The position numbers were made by a program, and so were the translations under genes. Under the pieces are notes generated by a model. It saw only the letters and a program-made list of their open reading frames with translations. It made no database searches and was not told the origin of the DNA. DNA of 64,000 nt from Chitinophagaceae bacterium (GTDB lineage Bacteria; Bacteroidota; Bacteroidia; Chitinophagales; Chitinophagaceae), in NCBI GenBank assembly GCA_016703625.1, contig JADJBP010000001.1, forward strand, positions 744,001-808,000, read 5' to 3'. Below are positions 46,840-56,947 of the stretch, piece by piece. How positions within the stretch are numbered: the stretch's first letter is position 1; each line of letters starts with the position of its first letter.

Positions 46840-46861
46840 TAATATATAATTTTGAATACAA

Positions 46862-47862
46862 TTAAAACTTGGGACAGGGGATACCCTGGTAATCCGGTGG
46901 CCTTTTATAAAGATGACCGAAAACTCAGATCCACCACGTGAAGCAGTAGCCGCTTTTAAATTGGAAATATTGAAATCGTAACTTACACCGATCCGTAAAC
47001 CGCCAAACTCCAGTCCTACATATGGAACGATGGCATCATTCAGCCGTACCCAACTACCCAGGTATATGGCACTTGGTTTTTCTGCATCCTGGCTTAAGTT
47101 AGCAGAAATGGCTGCACCCAAAGTGGTTTCGCTGGCCTTATTTTGCATTTGATGTATCACTGATGCATGCAGTGTTAAGAGATCTGAAAGTGGTAATGAA
47201 CCGCCTCCGTGTAATGAAATACGCCCGGCCAGGTACCAGTTCTTATCTTTAAAACCAACCTTTGGGCGGTTAATATGATACATGGATGCACCCAGGTAAA
47301 AATTATTTTGCCCGTCGGTAGAACCGGAATATAATAACCCTGCATTGATGTCAAAATAACTCTGATTATTGCCATTGGTAATGATATCTGAAGTAGTTCC
47401 TGTAAACCCATTCTGTGTCAGCATATCTTCAAAGGTAAGTTTGCTGACATCCAGGCTGAGACTTGAATATGTTGCCTGGAAACCGGCTCCAATGGTGCTG
47501 TACCCATTTTCATCCAATGCCTTATGGTAAGACGCGGATACTGAACCATAATTTAACTTAAGAATATTGTTTGCACTGGCATCGGTTAAACCGGATATAC
47601 CTACCCCGAACACATCCTTTTCAGGTATTTTACTTTTTAGGATCGGAAAATCCAGGGAAGCGCTTGTTGTTACATAAGCCTTTGGTATTGAAGGCCATTG
47701 GTCACGGTGATTTGCAGCTAAACGCCAGGTGCCGCTAAACTTTCCGGTAAATGCCGGGTTTAGGGTTAACGGCGATGCAAAAAACTGCGAAAAATGTGGG
47801 TCCTGGGCTTTTACCAACTGGCTTGCAAACAGGGCACAGATACAAACGATTAATTTTCTCAT
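46862..47862 (-). CDS. PorP/SprF family type IX secretion membrane protein, frameshifted near its end
   Basis: The gene starts at 47862 with a signal peptide (ending SQLVKAQ). DPHFSQFFASPLTLNPAFTG is the defining PorP/SprF opening. Further phrases such as FGVGISGLTDASANN and FYLGASMYHINRPKVGFKD fit the family's beta-barrel. The nominal frame runs on to 46603, but one added base near 46917 gives HLYKRPPDYQGIPCPKF and a stop at 46862–46864, a proper family ending before the terminator. The real protein is ~333 residues. Such proteins help T9SS export of adjacent adhesins; no SprB-like partner is adjacent here. Confidence 0.85.
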
Positions 47863-48045
47863 TTTCTATATAATGTTCAGAACAATAAAGATAGGCATTT
47901 ACGGTAAAAAGCTGCATAGAATAATTTCGGATGCGGGATTTTGGTCGCTAATATCCTGAAAAGAAAGGCAGTATATTAAAAAATTGAGATCCATTTTATT
48001 AAAATTGCCCATGTATATCCCCCGGGCAGGCATCCGCGACATTTC

Positions 48046-48696
48046 TTACCCCTGAAGTTTTGCTCCAAATGCCAGGTCCCCGGCATCTCCCAGTCCCGGT
48101 ACTATATAGCCTTTCGCTGTAATTTCATCATCTACATCACCGCACCAGATCGTGGCTTTTGGGAATGCCCTGGTAACATACTCTATACCTACTGTACAGG
48201 CTATTGCACAAACGATATGCAGTTCTTTAATGGCGCCTTCTGCTTTTAAAAATTCAATGGATTTTACCAGGGAGGAACCGGTTGCGATCATGGGATCGCT
48301 GATGATCACGATGCGGTTTTCAATTTCGGGGCAACTCATGTATTCCATGTGTATGTCAAAACTACCGTCGGGGTTGTGTTTTCGGTATGCGCTGATAAAG
48401 GCATTGTCGGCCCTGTCAAAATATTTAAGCACCCCGGAATGCATAGCCAGCCCTGCCCTTAAAATGGTGGCCAACACGGGTTGCTGCGCCAACACCCTGC
48501 ATTTACTGATACCCAGGGGTGTGGTGATCTCTTTTTCTTCCCAGGGCATTGTTTTGCTGATCTCGTAGCCAATCACTTCTGCAATGCGTTCCAGGTTGCT
48601 CCTGAAGCGCATGCGGTCCTGCTGCACTTCGGTATCCCTTAGTTCGCTTACCCAATTACTGATCAATGAATGTTGTTCGCTGAGATTGACTACCAT
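48046..48696 (-). CDS. upp: Uracil phosphoribosyltransferase
   Basis: 216 residues, typical length. The PRPP-binding loop is IVIISDPMIATGSSLV near residue 130. The uracil-binding C-terminal part reads VDDEITAKGYIVPGLGDAGDLAFG. The N-terminus (LSEQHSLISNWVSELRDTEV) also matches the family. It makes UMP from uracil and PRPP in pyrimidine salvage. The gene stands alone on the minus strand, about 180 bases from PorP/SprF. Confidence 0.95.
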   Translation of the reverse strand: MVVNLSEQHSLISNWVSELRDTEVQQDRMRFRSNLERIAEVIGYEISKTMPWEEKEITTPLGISKCRVLAQQPVLATILRAGLAMHSGVLKYFDRADNAFISAYRKHNPDGSFDIHMEYMSCPEIENRIVIISDPMIATGSSLVKSIEFLKAEGAIKELHIVCAIACTVGIEYVTRAFPKATIWCGDVDDEITAKGYIVPGLGDAGDLAFGAKLQG

Positions 48697-48838
48697 TTTA
48701 TTGATTTATATTTATTTTTCCAAACACCCGCCTGTTGTGCCTTTAACAAAACTAAAATAAAAAATACTAGCGCATGATTTTATTTTAACAAACTATTTCA
48801 CAAAAATGTATTTTTATTGTACTCAAAATTAAGAACAA

Positions 48839-49261
48839 ATGAAAAAGATAATACCGGCTTTATTACTGCTGAGCTTTGTTTTTGCTGCCTGTAACCCTGA
48901 TGAAAATGCAGATGATTCAAAAGAAAAGGACAAATACGAGCAAACCAAAGTAAGCCTGGAACAAACCGAACAGAAAAACCCGAAACGTTTTTTGAGTGTT
49001 GTTGGGAATGACCGGAAAAACCTGATCGGCCAAAGGGTGATAAAAGGAACGGTGAGTAATAGTGCAACCGTAGCCAGGTATAAAGATATAGATATTGAAC
49101 TTTCATTCTACAGCAAGACCGGCGCCCTACTCGAAAAAGACCATGAAGTGATTTATGAAACCATTGAACCGGGCAACAGCACCAATTTTAAAACCAAATA
49201 TTTTGCACCCAAAGGTACGGATAGTGTGGCGATGAAAATTGTAGCGGCAAAAACAGAATAA
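48839..49261 (+). CDS. Small lipoprotein with an FxLYD-like domain
   Basis: 140 residues. The signal ends FVFAACNPDEN (Cys near 19), and an acidic/Lys-rich linker follows (about 22–55). The folded part contains IGQRVIKGTVSNSATVARYKD, then DIELSFYSKTGALLEKDHEV and YETIEPGNSTNFKTKYFAPKG, a pattern of a small beta sandwich like FxLYD or DUF3426 domains. It is anchored in a membrane; function unknown. It converges on the adenine deaminase gene with 3 bases between. Confidence 0.7.
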   Translation: MKKIIPALLLLSFVFAACNPDENADDSKEKDKYEQTKVSLEQTEQKNPKRFLSVVGNDRKNLIGQRVIKGTVSNSATVARYKDIDIELSFYSKTGALLEKDHEVIYETIEPGNSTNFKTKYFAPKGTDSVAMKIVAAKTE

Positions 49262-49264
49262 GCA

Positions 49265-50917
49265 TTATGGCAAAAGCGAAAATCCATCTCCGTCAAACAA
49301 TCCCAGGTCGCTCAGTTTTAAATGGGGTATTACGAGTAATGCCATAAAAGATAAGGTCATAAATGGGGCAGCCAGTGTTGAGCCCATTTCATCCTTTACC
49401 ATTTTATCAATGGCTGTATAAGCTGCTGCCACTTTGTATCCATCTTCATTGCTCATCAGCCCGGCAACAGGTAAGCCAAGAACGGCCACCTTTAAAGGTG
49501 TGGCTATTACTGCAGATATACCACCTCTTTCTTTTATGACCCCGTTCACGGCATGCATTAAACTTTCATCATCAACACCAACGGCTACAATATTGTGGCT
49601 GTCGTGTGCAACGGAAGAGGCAATAGCCCCTTTTTTTAATCCAAAATTTTTAATGAATGCTTTTGCAACGGGTGCATTTTTATAGCGGTTCACCACTACT
49701 ATTTTTAAAATATCTGTAGTTACATCAGCTTCATAAAAACCGTTTTTTTACAATGGGATTGCATAAAATTTTATTGGTGATCAGTTGCCCGTCCAGCGCT
49801 TCAATGGCATAAACCGGTTCTCCAAAAGCTGAAACATCAAAAGCAAAATCAGCGATTTGTTTTTCGGCGCAATCAAAATTATTCAACAGCCGCGATGCAT
49901 GACCAACGACCAGTGACCGTCCATTTTCAGCCACCAGTTTTCCATCAATATAAGTCTGAAGTACTTTAAAGTTTACCAGGTCTTCCACTACAATAAGATC
50001 AGCCGCATCGCCTTCTTTTAATAATCCAATATTCATCTTATAATGCTGCACCGGGTTTATACAGGCTGCCTGCAATACTTTAAATACATCAATGCCTTTG
50101 GCAACGGCCCTGGCACAAAGTTGATTGATATGCCCATCGGCAAGGCTGTCGGGGTGTTTGTCATCACTGCAAAACATCATCATTTCAAAATGTTCATGCA
50201 TCAACCCGATCAGCGCATCAAAATTTTTGGCGGCGCTTCCTTCTCTTACCAGGATCTTCATGCCATATTTTAATTTGTCGAGCGCTTCTGCTGCCGTAAA
50301 ACATTCATGGTCGGTACTGATGCCGGCTTCAATATATTTTTTTGCATCATCGCCCCGCAGGCCCGGGGCATGGCCATCAACAGGTTTACCGTATTTTTTG
50401 GCAGATGCAATTTTTTTGTACACTTCCTCATCACCATGCAATACCCCCGGAAAATTCATCATCTCACTCAGGTAATGGATATCCCCATTTTGCAGTAATG
50501 CGTCTACATCTGGTGAAAGTAAAGCAGCGCCGGCCGTTTCAAAAATGGTGGCAGGCACACAGCTTGGAGCGCCAAAATGAAATTTGAATGGTACCGTTTT
50601 CCCGTTATTGATCATGAATTCAACACCTTCCATTCCACATACATTGGCTATTTCATGCGGATCGCTGATGGTGCCCACCGTTCCATGCACTACTGCCAGC
50701 TTTGCAAATTCAGCCGGTACCAGCATGGAACTTTCAATATGTACATGGCTGTCGATAAAACCAGGTAGGAGAAATTTGCGGTTTGCCGTTTGCACGTTGC
50801 CTGCAGGCATTTCTGTTACAGAAATGATCTTTCCGTCTGCAAAAGTAATTTCACCGAAAAAATATTTTTTGAAGGGATATCAACAATATTTCCCTGTATT
50901 TTGAAACTGTTCATCAT
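49265..50917 (-). CDS. ade: Adenine deaminase, frameshifted in the sequence
   Basis: Three frames form one ~550-residue protein. The start (50914–50917 region) gives MNSFKIQGNIVDIPSKNIF; one extra base in the A6 run at 50857–50862 joins it to FGEITFADGKIISV. The main frame has GFIDSHVHIESSML (metal site), HGTVGTISDPHEIANVCG and DHECFTAAEALDKLKYG. A second missing base in the T7 run at 49743–49749 joins it to DILKIVVVNRYKNAPVAK and the ASSVAHDSHN motif of the C-terminal domain. The enzyme converts adenine to hypoxanthine. With upp nearby it belongs to base salvage. Confidence 0.9.
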
Positions 50918-51037
50918 TCAATTATTTGATACCGGATCTGAAAAGTATGAAAGGCTTAAGTTACAGGATAAATGGGAACGAAAAAAAGAAATGCAGTATA
51001 TTTTTGTCATATATTTACAGCCTAAAAAAATAAAAAA

Positions 51038-51739
51038 ATGAAAAATTTAATCATCTTCGGCTTCTTTATCCTTTCACTTGTTTTTGTCCAGTTTGCACAG
51101 GCACAAACGGTTGACGATGTGGTAGATAAATATATTGCTGCCATGGGAGGTAAAGAAAAGCTGCTGGCCCTTAATTCGGTAAAAATGGAGGGCAGCATGA
51201 ATGTACAGGGTTATGATGTAAGTATCACAACAACCAGGCTGCATATGAAAGGTATGAGAAGTGATATTGTTGTAGCGGGTGTTGATAATTACCAGATAAT
51301 TACCCCTGAAAAGGGCATTATATTCATGCCGATCCAGGGGATGTCAACTCCAACAGATATGACTGATGAACAATTAAAGGCAGGACAACTGCAGCTTGAT
51401 GTGCAGAGTTCATTACTTAACTATAAAGAAAAGGGCACAACTGTTGAACTGCTGGGATCTGAAATGATTGACGGGGTGGATAATTATAAATTGAAACTGA
51501 CTTATAAGAATGGTATTGTAAGCACTTATTTTATAGGTAAAAATGATTACCGGCTTAATAAAACCTCAAGTAAAAGAAATATCAATGGTACAGATACTGA
51601 CGTGGAATCAACCTTCTCCAATTATAAGCAAAATGCCGGCGGATACTGGTTTGCCTATAACAGCAACAGTATGCAGGGGGAAATGGTTTACGATAAAATT
51701 GAGACCAATATTCCGGTAGATGAAAATATATTCAAGTAA
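51038..51739 (+). CDS. LolA-like secreted protein, first of a tandem pair
   Basis: 233 residues with a signal peptide (ending FAQAQ near 22). The start of the mature part, TVDDVVDKYIAAMGGKEKLL, and later VDNYKLKLTYKNGIVSTYFI, fit the outer-membrane lipoprotein-sorting (LolA/LolB-like) superfamily, which forms an unclosed beta-barrel around a hydrophobic cavity. It lacks evidence for a true LolA role. The next gene is a paralogue 23 bases downstream, so the two are co-transcribed duplicates. Confidence 0.75.
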   Translation: MKNLIIFGFFILSLVFVQFAQAQTVDDVVDKYIAAMGGKEKLLALNSVKMEGSMNVQGYDVSITTTRLHMKGMRSDIVVAGVDNYQIITPEKGIIFMPIQGMSTPTDMTDEQLKAGQLQLDVQSSLLNYKEKGTTVELLGSEMIDGVDNYKLKLTYKNGIVSTYFIGKNDYRLNKTSSKRNINGTDTDVESTFSNYKQNAGGYWFAYNSNSMQGEMVYDKIETNIPVDENIFK

Positions 51740-51762
51740 AATCTTTATAACAAAATCAATCT

Positions 51763-52470
51763 ATGAAAAAATCAATCAGTTTCCTGTTCTTTTTAATGGC
51801 CACTGTTTTTACATCCTTTACACAGGCACAATCTGTTGACGAAGTGATCAGTAAACATATTGAAGCACTTGGGGGAATGGAAAAGATCAGCAAGATAGAG
51901 AATGTGGTGATGACAGGGAGCCTTGATTTCCAGGGTGCAACGATCGCATTAACCATGACACAGGTTAACAATAAATTAAACCGCCAGGATATCAGTGTTA
52001 TGGGGATGAATGGTTTTGACCTGCTGACCGATAAGGAAGGCTGGACCTATATGCCATTCCAGGGTATGCAAAATCCCGAACCCAAACCAGCTGAAGAAGT
52101 AAAGGAAAACCAGGGCGACCTCGATGTGGCCGGACCGCTGGTTGATTATGCGGCCAAGGGACATAAACTGGAGTTATTGGGAAAAGAGGATATTGACGGC
52201 AAACCATGTTATAAAATAAATGCATCACTGGCCAGCGGTAAAAAAATAACCTTTTTTATTGATGCTGCTACCCACATGATCAGCAGAACAATGGATAAAA
52301 GAAAAATTAACGGTGCAGAAACTGACCTGCAAACCGACCTGGGCGATTATAAAGCAGTGGAAGGCGTAAAAATGGCACATAGCATTACCCAGCAATTTGG
52401 AACGGTAATTATATCAGGTATCAAAGTAAACCAGGTAATTCCACCGGGCTTATATAAGCACGATCTGTAA
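51763..52470 (+). CDS. LolA-like secreted protein, second of a tandem pair
   Basis: 235 residues, a signal peptide (ending FTQAQ near 23), then SVDEVISKHIEALGGMEKIS, which aligns directly with the upstream paralogue. Shared landmarks are MTGSLDFQG, LLGKEDIDGKPCYKINASL, DAATHMISRTMDKRKINGAE and a final VNQVIPPGLYK. It is periplasmic and presumably binds a lipid or hydrophobic ligand. The pair has diverged strongly, which suggests an old duplication with separated roles. A strong terminator follows. Confidence 0.75.
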   Translation: MKKSISFLFFLMATVFTSFTQAQSVDEVISKHIEALGGMEKISKIENVVMTGSLDFQGATIALTMTQVNNKLNRQDISVMGMNGFDLLTDKEGWTYMPFQGMQNPEPKPAEEVKENQGDLDVAGPLVDYAAKGHKLELLGKEDIDGKPCYKINASLASGKKITFFIDAATHMISRTMDKRKINGAETDLQTDLGDYKAVEGVKMAHSITQQFGTVIISGIKVNQVIPPGLYKHDL

Positions 52471-52481
52471 AAAATGTTTTG

Positions 52482-52511
52482 AAACCCGGTTTTAGCAACC
52501 GGGTTTTTTGT
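52482..52511 (+). terminator. Terminator of the LolA-like pair
   Basis: AACCCGGTT pairs with AACCGGGTT (loop TTAGC), followed by a T run. Confidence 0.9.
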
Positions 52512-52548
52512 TGAATTGTTCAGTGTATTTTTCAAAAAAATGGTTTCC

Positions 52549-52556
52549 TATCTTTG
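52549..52556 (+). promoter_or_regulatory. Candidate -7 element TATCTTTG
   Basis: The TAnnTTTG match ends 3 bases before the ATG at 52560 and favours that start over an in-frame TTG at 52554. It suggests a leaderless transcript; the -33 position has no clear TTG. Confidence 0.5.
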
Positions 52557-52559
52557 TGT

Positions 52560-53216
52560 ATGAATTTTAAAGCATTCTCTTCTTCCTTTATTACCAAGTT
52601 TATTTTTTTAAACCGGGCATTTGGAAAAAAACCTTTTCGACTGCTTGATATCGGTGCCGGAAACCATTCTGCTACCAAAGCAAAACGTGTTTTTCCTGCC
52701 TGCGAATACCATGGTGTGGATATGGAAAGGGGTTACAACAACAGTGAATCGGATTTTAAGCTGATGGATGCTTTTTATGAAATGGATCTTACAAAGCTTG
52801 ATCTCACATCCATTCCAAATGATTATTTTGATGCTATACTCATGGCACATGTTATTGAACATTTATACAACGGCGATGAAGTGGTGAAAGGGTTGCTGCC
52901 TAAACTTAAAAGCGGCGGGTATATTTACCTGGAATACCCCGGAGAAAAAAGTACCCGGCTGCCATCCATGGAAGGAACCCTGAATTTTAAGGATGATGCA
53001 ACCCATGTACGTGTTTATTCGGTTAAAGAATTATCTGCCTTACTGGAAGCAAATGGTTGTAAAGTTTTAAGATCCGGCATGCGCAGGAATGGCTGGTTCA
53101 TCATGGCCATGCCATTCAGGATCATAAAATGCCTGGCAAGCGGTAAAAAATTGCAGGGCAATATTTTTTGGGATATTATGGGATTTGCAGAGTTTGTGTG
53201 GGCGCGGAAGGATTAA
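52560..53216 (+). CDS. Class I SAM-dependent methyltransferase
   Basis: 218 residues. The SAM-binding motif is FRLLDIGAGNHSATK near residue 28. Motif 2 (YHGVDMERGYNNSESDF) follows, and DAILMAHVIEHLYNGDEVV near residue 100 is the usual post-SAM segment. LPKLKSGGYIYLEYPGEKS gives the late strand. This set resembles methyltransferase domain 11/23 enzymes; the substrate cannot be inferred. The stop codon sits directly before an array of 7-bp repeats and the gene converges on trmD. Confidence 0.8.
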   Translation: MNFKAFSSSFITKFIFLNRAFGKKPFRLLDIGAGNHSATKAKRVFPACEYHGVDMERGYNNSESDFKLMDAFYEMDLTKLDLTSIPNDYFDAILMAHVIEHLYNGDEVVKGLLPKLKSGGYIYLEYPGEKSTRLPSMEGTLNFKDDATHVRVYSVKELSALLEANGCKVLRSGMRRNGWFIMAMPFRIIKCLASGKKLQGNIFWDIMGFAEFVWARKD

Positions 53217-53218
53217 TA

Positions 53219-53307
53219 GGCAATATGCAATTGGCAATAAGCAATATGTATAAGTCAATACCGCTCGTTTTATTTTGCCTATTGCCCATTGCCCATTGCT
53301 TATTTAT
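53219..53307. repeat. Inverted arrays of a GGCAATA heptamer
   Basis: Six consecutive 7-base units with consensus GGCAATA occupy 53219–53260. Four to five units of the reverse complement (TATTGCC type) occupy 53273–53307. The arms can pair around a 12-base spacer. The array begins 2 bases after the methyltransferase stop, and its end covers the trmD stop codon (53304–53306). Confidence 0.85.
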
Positions 53308-53978
53308 TGAAGAAGGTCCGGCCTTCTTTCTTCTGTTCGCTTAACAGCCTGGTCATGGCGCCATTCATCAATTAGTTTATGGTTACCGCTCATTAAGATT
53401 TCGGGTACTTTCCATCCACGGAATTCTTCGGGCCTGGTGTAAACCGGGGGAGCCAGCAGGTTATCCTGGAATGAATCTGTTAATGCAGAGGTTTCATCAT
53501 TCAATACGCCGGGTATCAGCCTGCCGATGGCATCCGTTAAAACTGCCGCTGCCAGTTCGCCGCCGCTGAGTACATAATCGCCGATAGAAATTTCCCGGGT
53601 TATAAAATGGTCACGCACACGCTGGTCAATTCCTTTATAATGGCCGCAGATCAGCAGGAGGTTATTTTTTAAAGAGAGCTGGTTCGCCATTTGCTGGTTA
53701 AAGGTCTCACCATCGGGGGTTAAAAAAATGATCTCATCGTAGGTAGTTTCCTTTTGTAATGATTCAATTGCATTTACCAGCGGTTCAATCATCATCACCA
53801 TGCCGGCGCCACCGCCAAATGCATAATCATCCACCTGGGCACGGGCATAATTTGTATGGTCTCTCAGGTTGATCACATTCACTTCCAGCAAACCTTTATC
53901 TCCCGCCCTTTTTAATATGGAATGGGAAAAAGGGCTTTGCAGCAGGTCGGGAACCACAGAGATGATGTCGATCTTCAT
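53304..53978 (-). CDS. trmD: tRNA (guanine-N1)-methyltransferase
   Basis: 224 residues with the SPOUT-fold landmarks of TrmD: VDDYAFGGGAGMVMMIEPL near residue 47, LLICGHYKGIDQRVRDHF near 110, and the trefoil knot GDYVLSGGELAAAVLTDAIG with RLIPGVL. The C-terminus with WRHDQAVKRTEERRPDLL is typical. It methylates G37 of tRNAs for Leu, Pro and Arg to prevent frameshifting. It stands apart from rpsP/rimM/rplS, the cluster seen in many bacteria. Its stop lies within a heptamer array. Confidence 0.94.
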   Translation of the reverse strand: MKIDIISVVPDLLQSPFSHSILKRAGDKGLLEVNVINLRDHTNYARAQVDDYAFGGGAGMVMMIEPLVNAIESLQKETTYDEIIFLTPDGETFNQQMANQLSLKNNLLLICGHYKGIDQRVRDHFITREISIGDYVLSGGELAAAVLTDAIGRLIPGVLNDETSALTDSFQDNLLAPPVYTRPEEFRGWKVPEILMSGNHKLIDEWRHDQAVKRTEERRPDLLQ

Positions 53979-53992
53979 TTTACAAAGGAAAT

Positions 53993-54034
53993 GAATATTG
54001 AACAGGGAACAAGGAATTTTGAATAGGGAAGTTA
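53993..54034. repeat. Tandem GAAYANN-type heptamers
   Basis: Six units of 7 bases, each starting GAA (GAATATT, GAACAGG, GAACAAG and so on), run from 53993 to 54034. They fill the space between the trmD start and the S4-domain gene. The last unit (GAAGTTA) contains the S4 gene's stop codon at 54032–54034. Confidence 0.75.
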
Positions 54035-54415
54035 AAAATCCATAAAACCTTCCAGGTCTCGTTTATCCTTTTTGGTTGGCCTTCCCTGTTTGCTCATTCG
54101 CTTGCCGGTATGAAAAACAGCTGCCTGGAATTTAACCCGGTCCAGTTCTTCGGCGGGCGTAATGTCCTGGTAATATTTTATGGCATCGCTGTATTGCACC
54201 CTTTTATACAATAAGCCAGTTACTTTTATTACCCAGTGTTTATTTTCTGTCTTCACTTCATATTCATCACCCACATGCACTGTACGGCTGGCCCTGGCAT
54301 TATCCTTATTGAATTTTACCTTATTGTTATCACAGGCATCGCCTGCCTGGCTGCGGGTTTTAAACAGGCGTATGGCCCACAGGTATTTATCCAGCCGCAG
54401 TTTGTCCTTTTCCAT
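54032..54415 (-). CDS. S4-domain RNA-binding protein (Hsp15 family)
   Basis: 127 residues. The S4 domain opens the protein: LRLDKYLWAIRLFKTRSQAG, then NNKVKFNKDNARASRTVHVGD (about residues 6–65). A basic C-terminal tail (TGKRMSKQGRPTKKDKRDL) follows. Hsp15 (HslR) binds free 50S subunits carrying nascent chains and recycles them after heat stress. TATTTTTG lies 5 bases upstream of the ATG. The last codon and stop are embedded in a tandem heptamer array. Confidence 0.87.
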   Translation of the reverse strand: MEKDKLRLDKYLWAIRLFKTRSQAGDACDNNKVKFNKDNARASRTVHVGDEYEVKTENKHWVIKVTGLLYKRVQYSDAIKYYQDITPAEELDRVKFQAAVFHTGKRMSKQGRPTKKDKRDLEGFMDF

Positions 54416-54420
54416 GGGTT

Positions 54421-54428
54421 CAAAAATA
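54421..54428 (-). promoter_or_regulatory. Candidate -7 element TATTTTTG of the Hsp15-like gene
   Basis: A TAnnTTTG match on the minus strand ends 5 bases before the ATG (54413–54415), compatible with a leaderless or near-leaderless transcript. Confidence 0.4.
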
Positions 54429-54497
54429 AATCCTTTTAGGGCAAAGCTGTTTAAAGGTTGAACTAATTATGTATTTTTATTATTAAAACGGATAGTT

Positions 54498-56733
54498 ATG
54501 ACTTTTAAAATAATCAGGATACTCCTCATTTTTTACCTGTTTTGTTGATTTGGCTGCTGCGCAAAACAGGGTAAGATCAACTGGACTGCAGATGGGAATT
54601 ATTATACCCAGGTTAAAGAAGGCAATATTGTACAGGTAGACCCCGGAAGCGATGAAGAATCTGTACTGATCAAAAAAAGCACAGCTTACAGACCCGGTTA
54701 CAAAAGCCTATTTAACACCTCAATCCTATACTTTTAATAACAATTATACCCGGCTGCTGGTTTTTACCAATACAAAAAAAGTGTGGCGATATAATACCCG
54801 GGGCGATTACTGGATACTGGATATTATCGCCAACAAACTGGTAAAGCTTGGCAAAGGCCTTCCTACACAATCCCTGATGTTTGCCAAGTTTTCACCGGAT
54901 GGAAAAAAAGTTGCTTATGTAAGTGAACATAATATTTATGTTGAAGAGATCAGTTCTGGCACCCTTACTAAAATAACACTTGACGGAAGCAAAAAACTGA
55001 TCAACGGAACATTTGACTGGGTTTATGAAGAAGAGTTTGGGTGCAGGGATGGTTTCAGGTGGAGCCCCGATGGCAATAAGATCGCATTCTGGCAGGTAGA
55101 TGCTGCTTTAACCCGGGATTATTATATGCTGAATACTACTGACAGTATTTATTCACGTGTAATACCGGTTGAATATCCAAAAGTAGGGGAAGCACCTTCC
55201 CCGGTAAGGATCGGTGTGGTAAACCTGGCTAACCGTTTTGTAAAATGGATGGATATTGAAGGCGATCCCCGGCAACATTATATCCCCAGGATGGAATGGT
55301 CGGGAACCAATGAACTGGTCATTCAACGCCTTAACCGCAAACAACAGGAAAGTAAATTGATCTACTGCAATGCTTCTGATGGCAGCAGCAGAACTTTTTG
55401 GGCTGAGAGCAGTACGGCATGGGTTGACCTGAATGCAGATGACCCCGGTGGCTGGCAGTGGGTAAATAACGGAACAGAATTTTTATGGATAAGTGAAAAA
55501 GACGGATGGCGGCATATTTACCGGATAAGCAGGGATGGTAAAACAGAAACCCTGTTGACAAAAGGAGATTATGACATTGGCGAAATAAAATGCATAGATG
55601 AAGAACGCAACTTTGTTTATTTTACGGCATCGCCGGTAAATGCCACCCAGCTTTATTTGTACAGGGTCAGCCTGGATAAGGGCAATATTGTACAAAAAGT
55701 GGTGAACATTGTTCAAAAAGTGATAGATGTGGTCGCCAATGTAAAGGACGATCCCGAACCTGTTAGTTCCGCGAACCTTGTTGGAACCCATGGATATTCG
55801 ATATCTCCCAAAGGGAAATATGCCATGCATAGTTTTTCAAACCACAACACACCCACAGTTACAGAATGGATCACATTGCCGGATAAAAAACCGGTGAATG
55901 CGGCTAAGAGTATTGCAGCAACACTGAAAAAGGATGATAAGAATGATGTTGAATATGTACGCATCATAACGGCTGACAGTATCATATTAGATGCCTGGAT
56001 CAATAAGCCAAAGGAATTTGATCCCGGTAAAAAATACCCGGTTGTATTTTATGTGTATGGTGAACCTGCGGCTTCAACAGTGCAGGACAGCTATGGCAAC
56101 CATACCAATTTTTTGTACCATGGAGATATCAGGGCAGATGGTTATGTACAGGTTGCAATAGATAACAGGGGCACACCCATGCTAAAAGGAGCTGCATGGC
56201 GAAAATCCATTTACAGGAAAGTTGGCGATATCAATATTGTGGATATGGCCAGTGGATTTAAAAAGCTAATGGAATTGAACCCTTATTTTGATGCAGAACG
56301 TGTGGCCGTTTGGGGATGGAGTGGCGGCGGATCAGCTACCTTACACCTGATGTTCAGGTACCCAGAACTGTTTAAAACCGGTATTTCCATTGCAGCGGTT
56401 TCCAACCAGTTGTTCTATGATAATATTTACCAGGAGCGTTACATGGGGTTGCCACAGGAGAATATGGAAGATTTTATCAACGGATCAACGGTTACCTATG
56501 CTAAAAACCTGCAGGGAAATTTACTGTACATACATGGTACCGGTGATGCTAACGTGCATTTCAGCAATGCCGAAGTTTTGGTGAATGAATTGATAAGACA
56601 CAATAAGCAGTTTCAGTATATGCCTTATCCAAACCGCTCCCACAATATTTCTGAAGGGGAAGGCACTTTCCTGCATTTATCAACCCTGTACACCACTTAT
56701 TTAAGGATGCATTGCCCGCCGGGAGCAAGATAA
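54498..56733 (+). CDS. S9 family dipeptidyl peptidase IV, 5' end frameshifted in the sequence
   Basis: The long frame (54781–56733, 650 codons) lacks a signal peptide. Upstream, an ATG at 54498 opens a hydrophobic signal, then KINWTADGNYYTQVKEGNIV and SVLIKKAQLTDPVTKAYL in shifting frames; single-base errors near 54545, at the A4 run 54563–54566 and the A7 run 54672–54678 would join them. The beta-propeller region follows (EEEFGCRDGFRWSPDGNKIA). The catalytic triad is Ser in WGWSGGGSATL, Asp in GTGDANVHFSNAE and His in NRSHNISEG. It cleaves X-Pro or X-Ala dipeptides from exported peptides. Confidence 0.87.
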
Positions 56734-56947
56734 ATGAACGTTTAAAGGGAATAAACATGTTGTTTCTATTTGTTAAAAAAACAGCATTCTATTCCAGCTC
56801 ACGCATATGAACAAATGCTGTTGGCCGGGGCCTAACTGTTAAATTATACCTGCATGAACAGATTTAGGCGTATGCTTAATATTGAAATCATATATCTTGT
56901 ACCATATTTTCCCGGCTGGAAAATGATTGTTTACCAAATAATATTTT

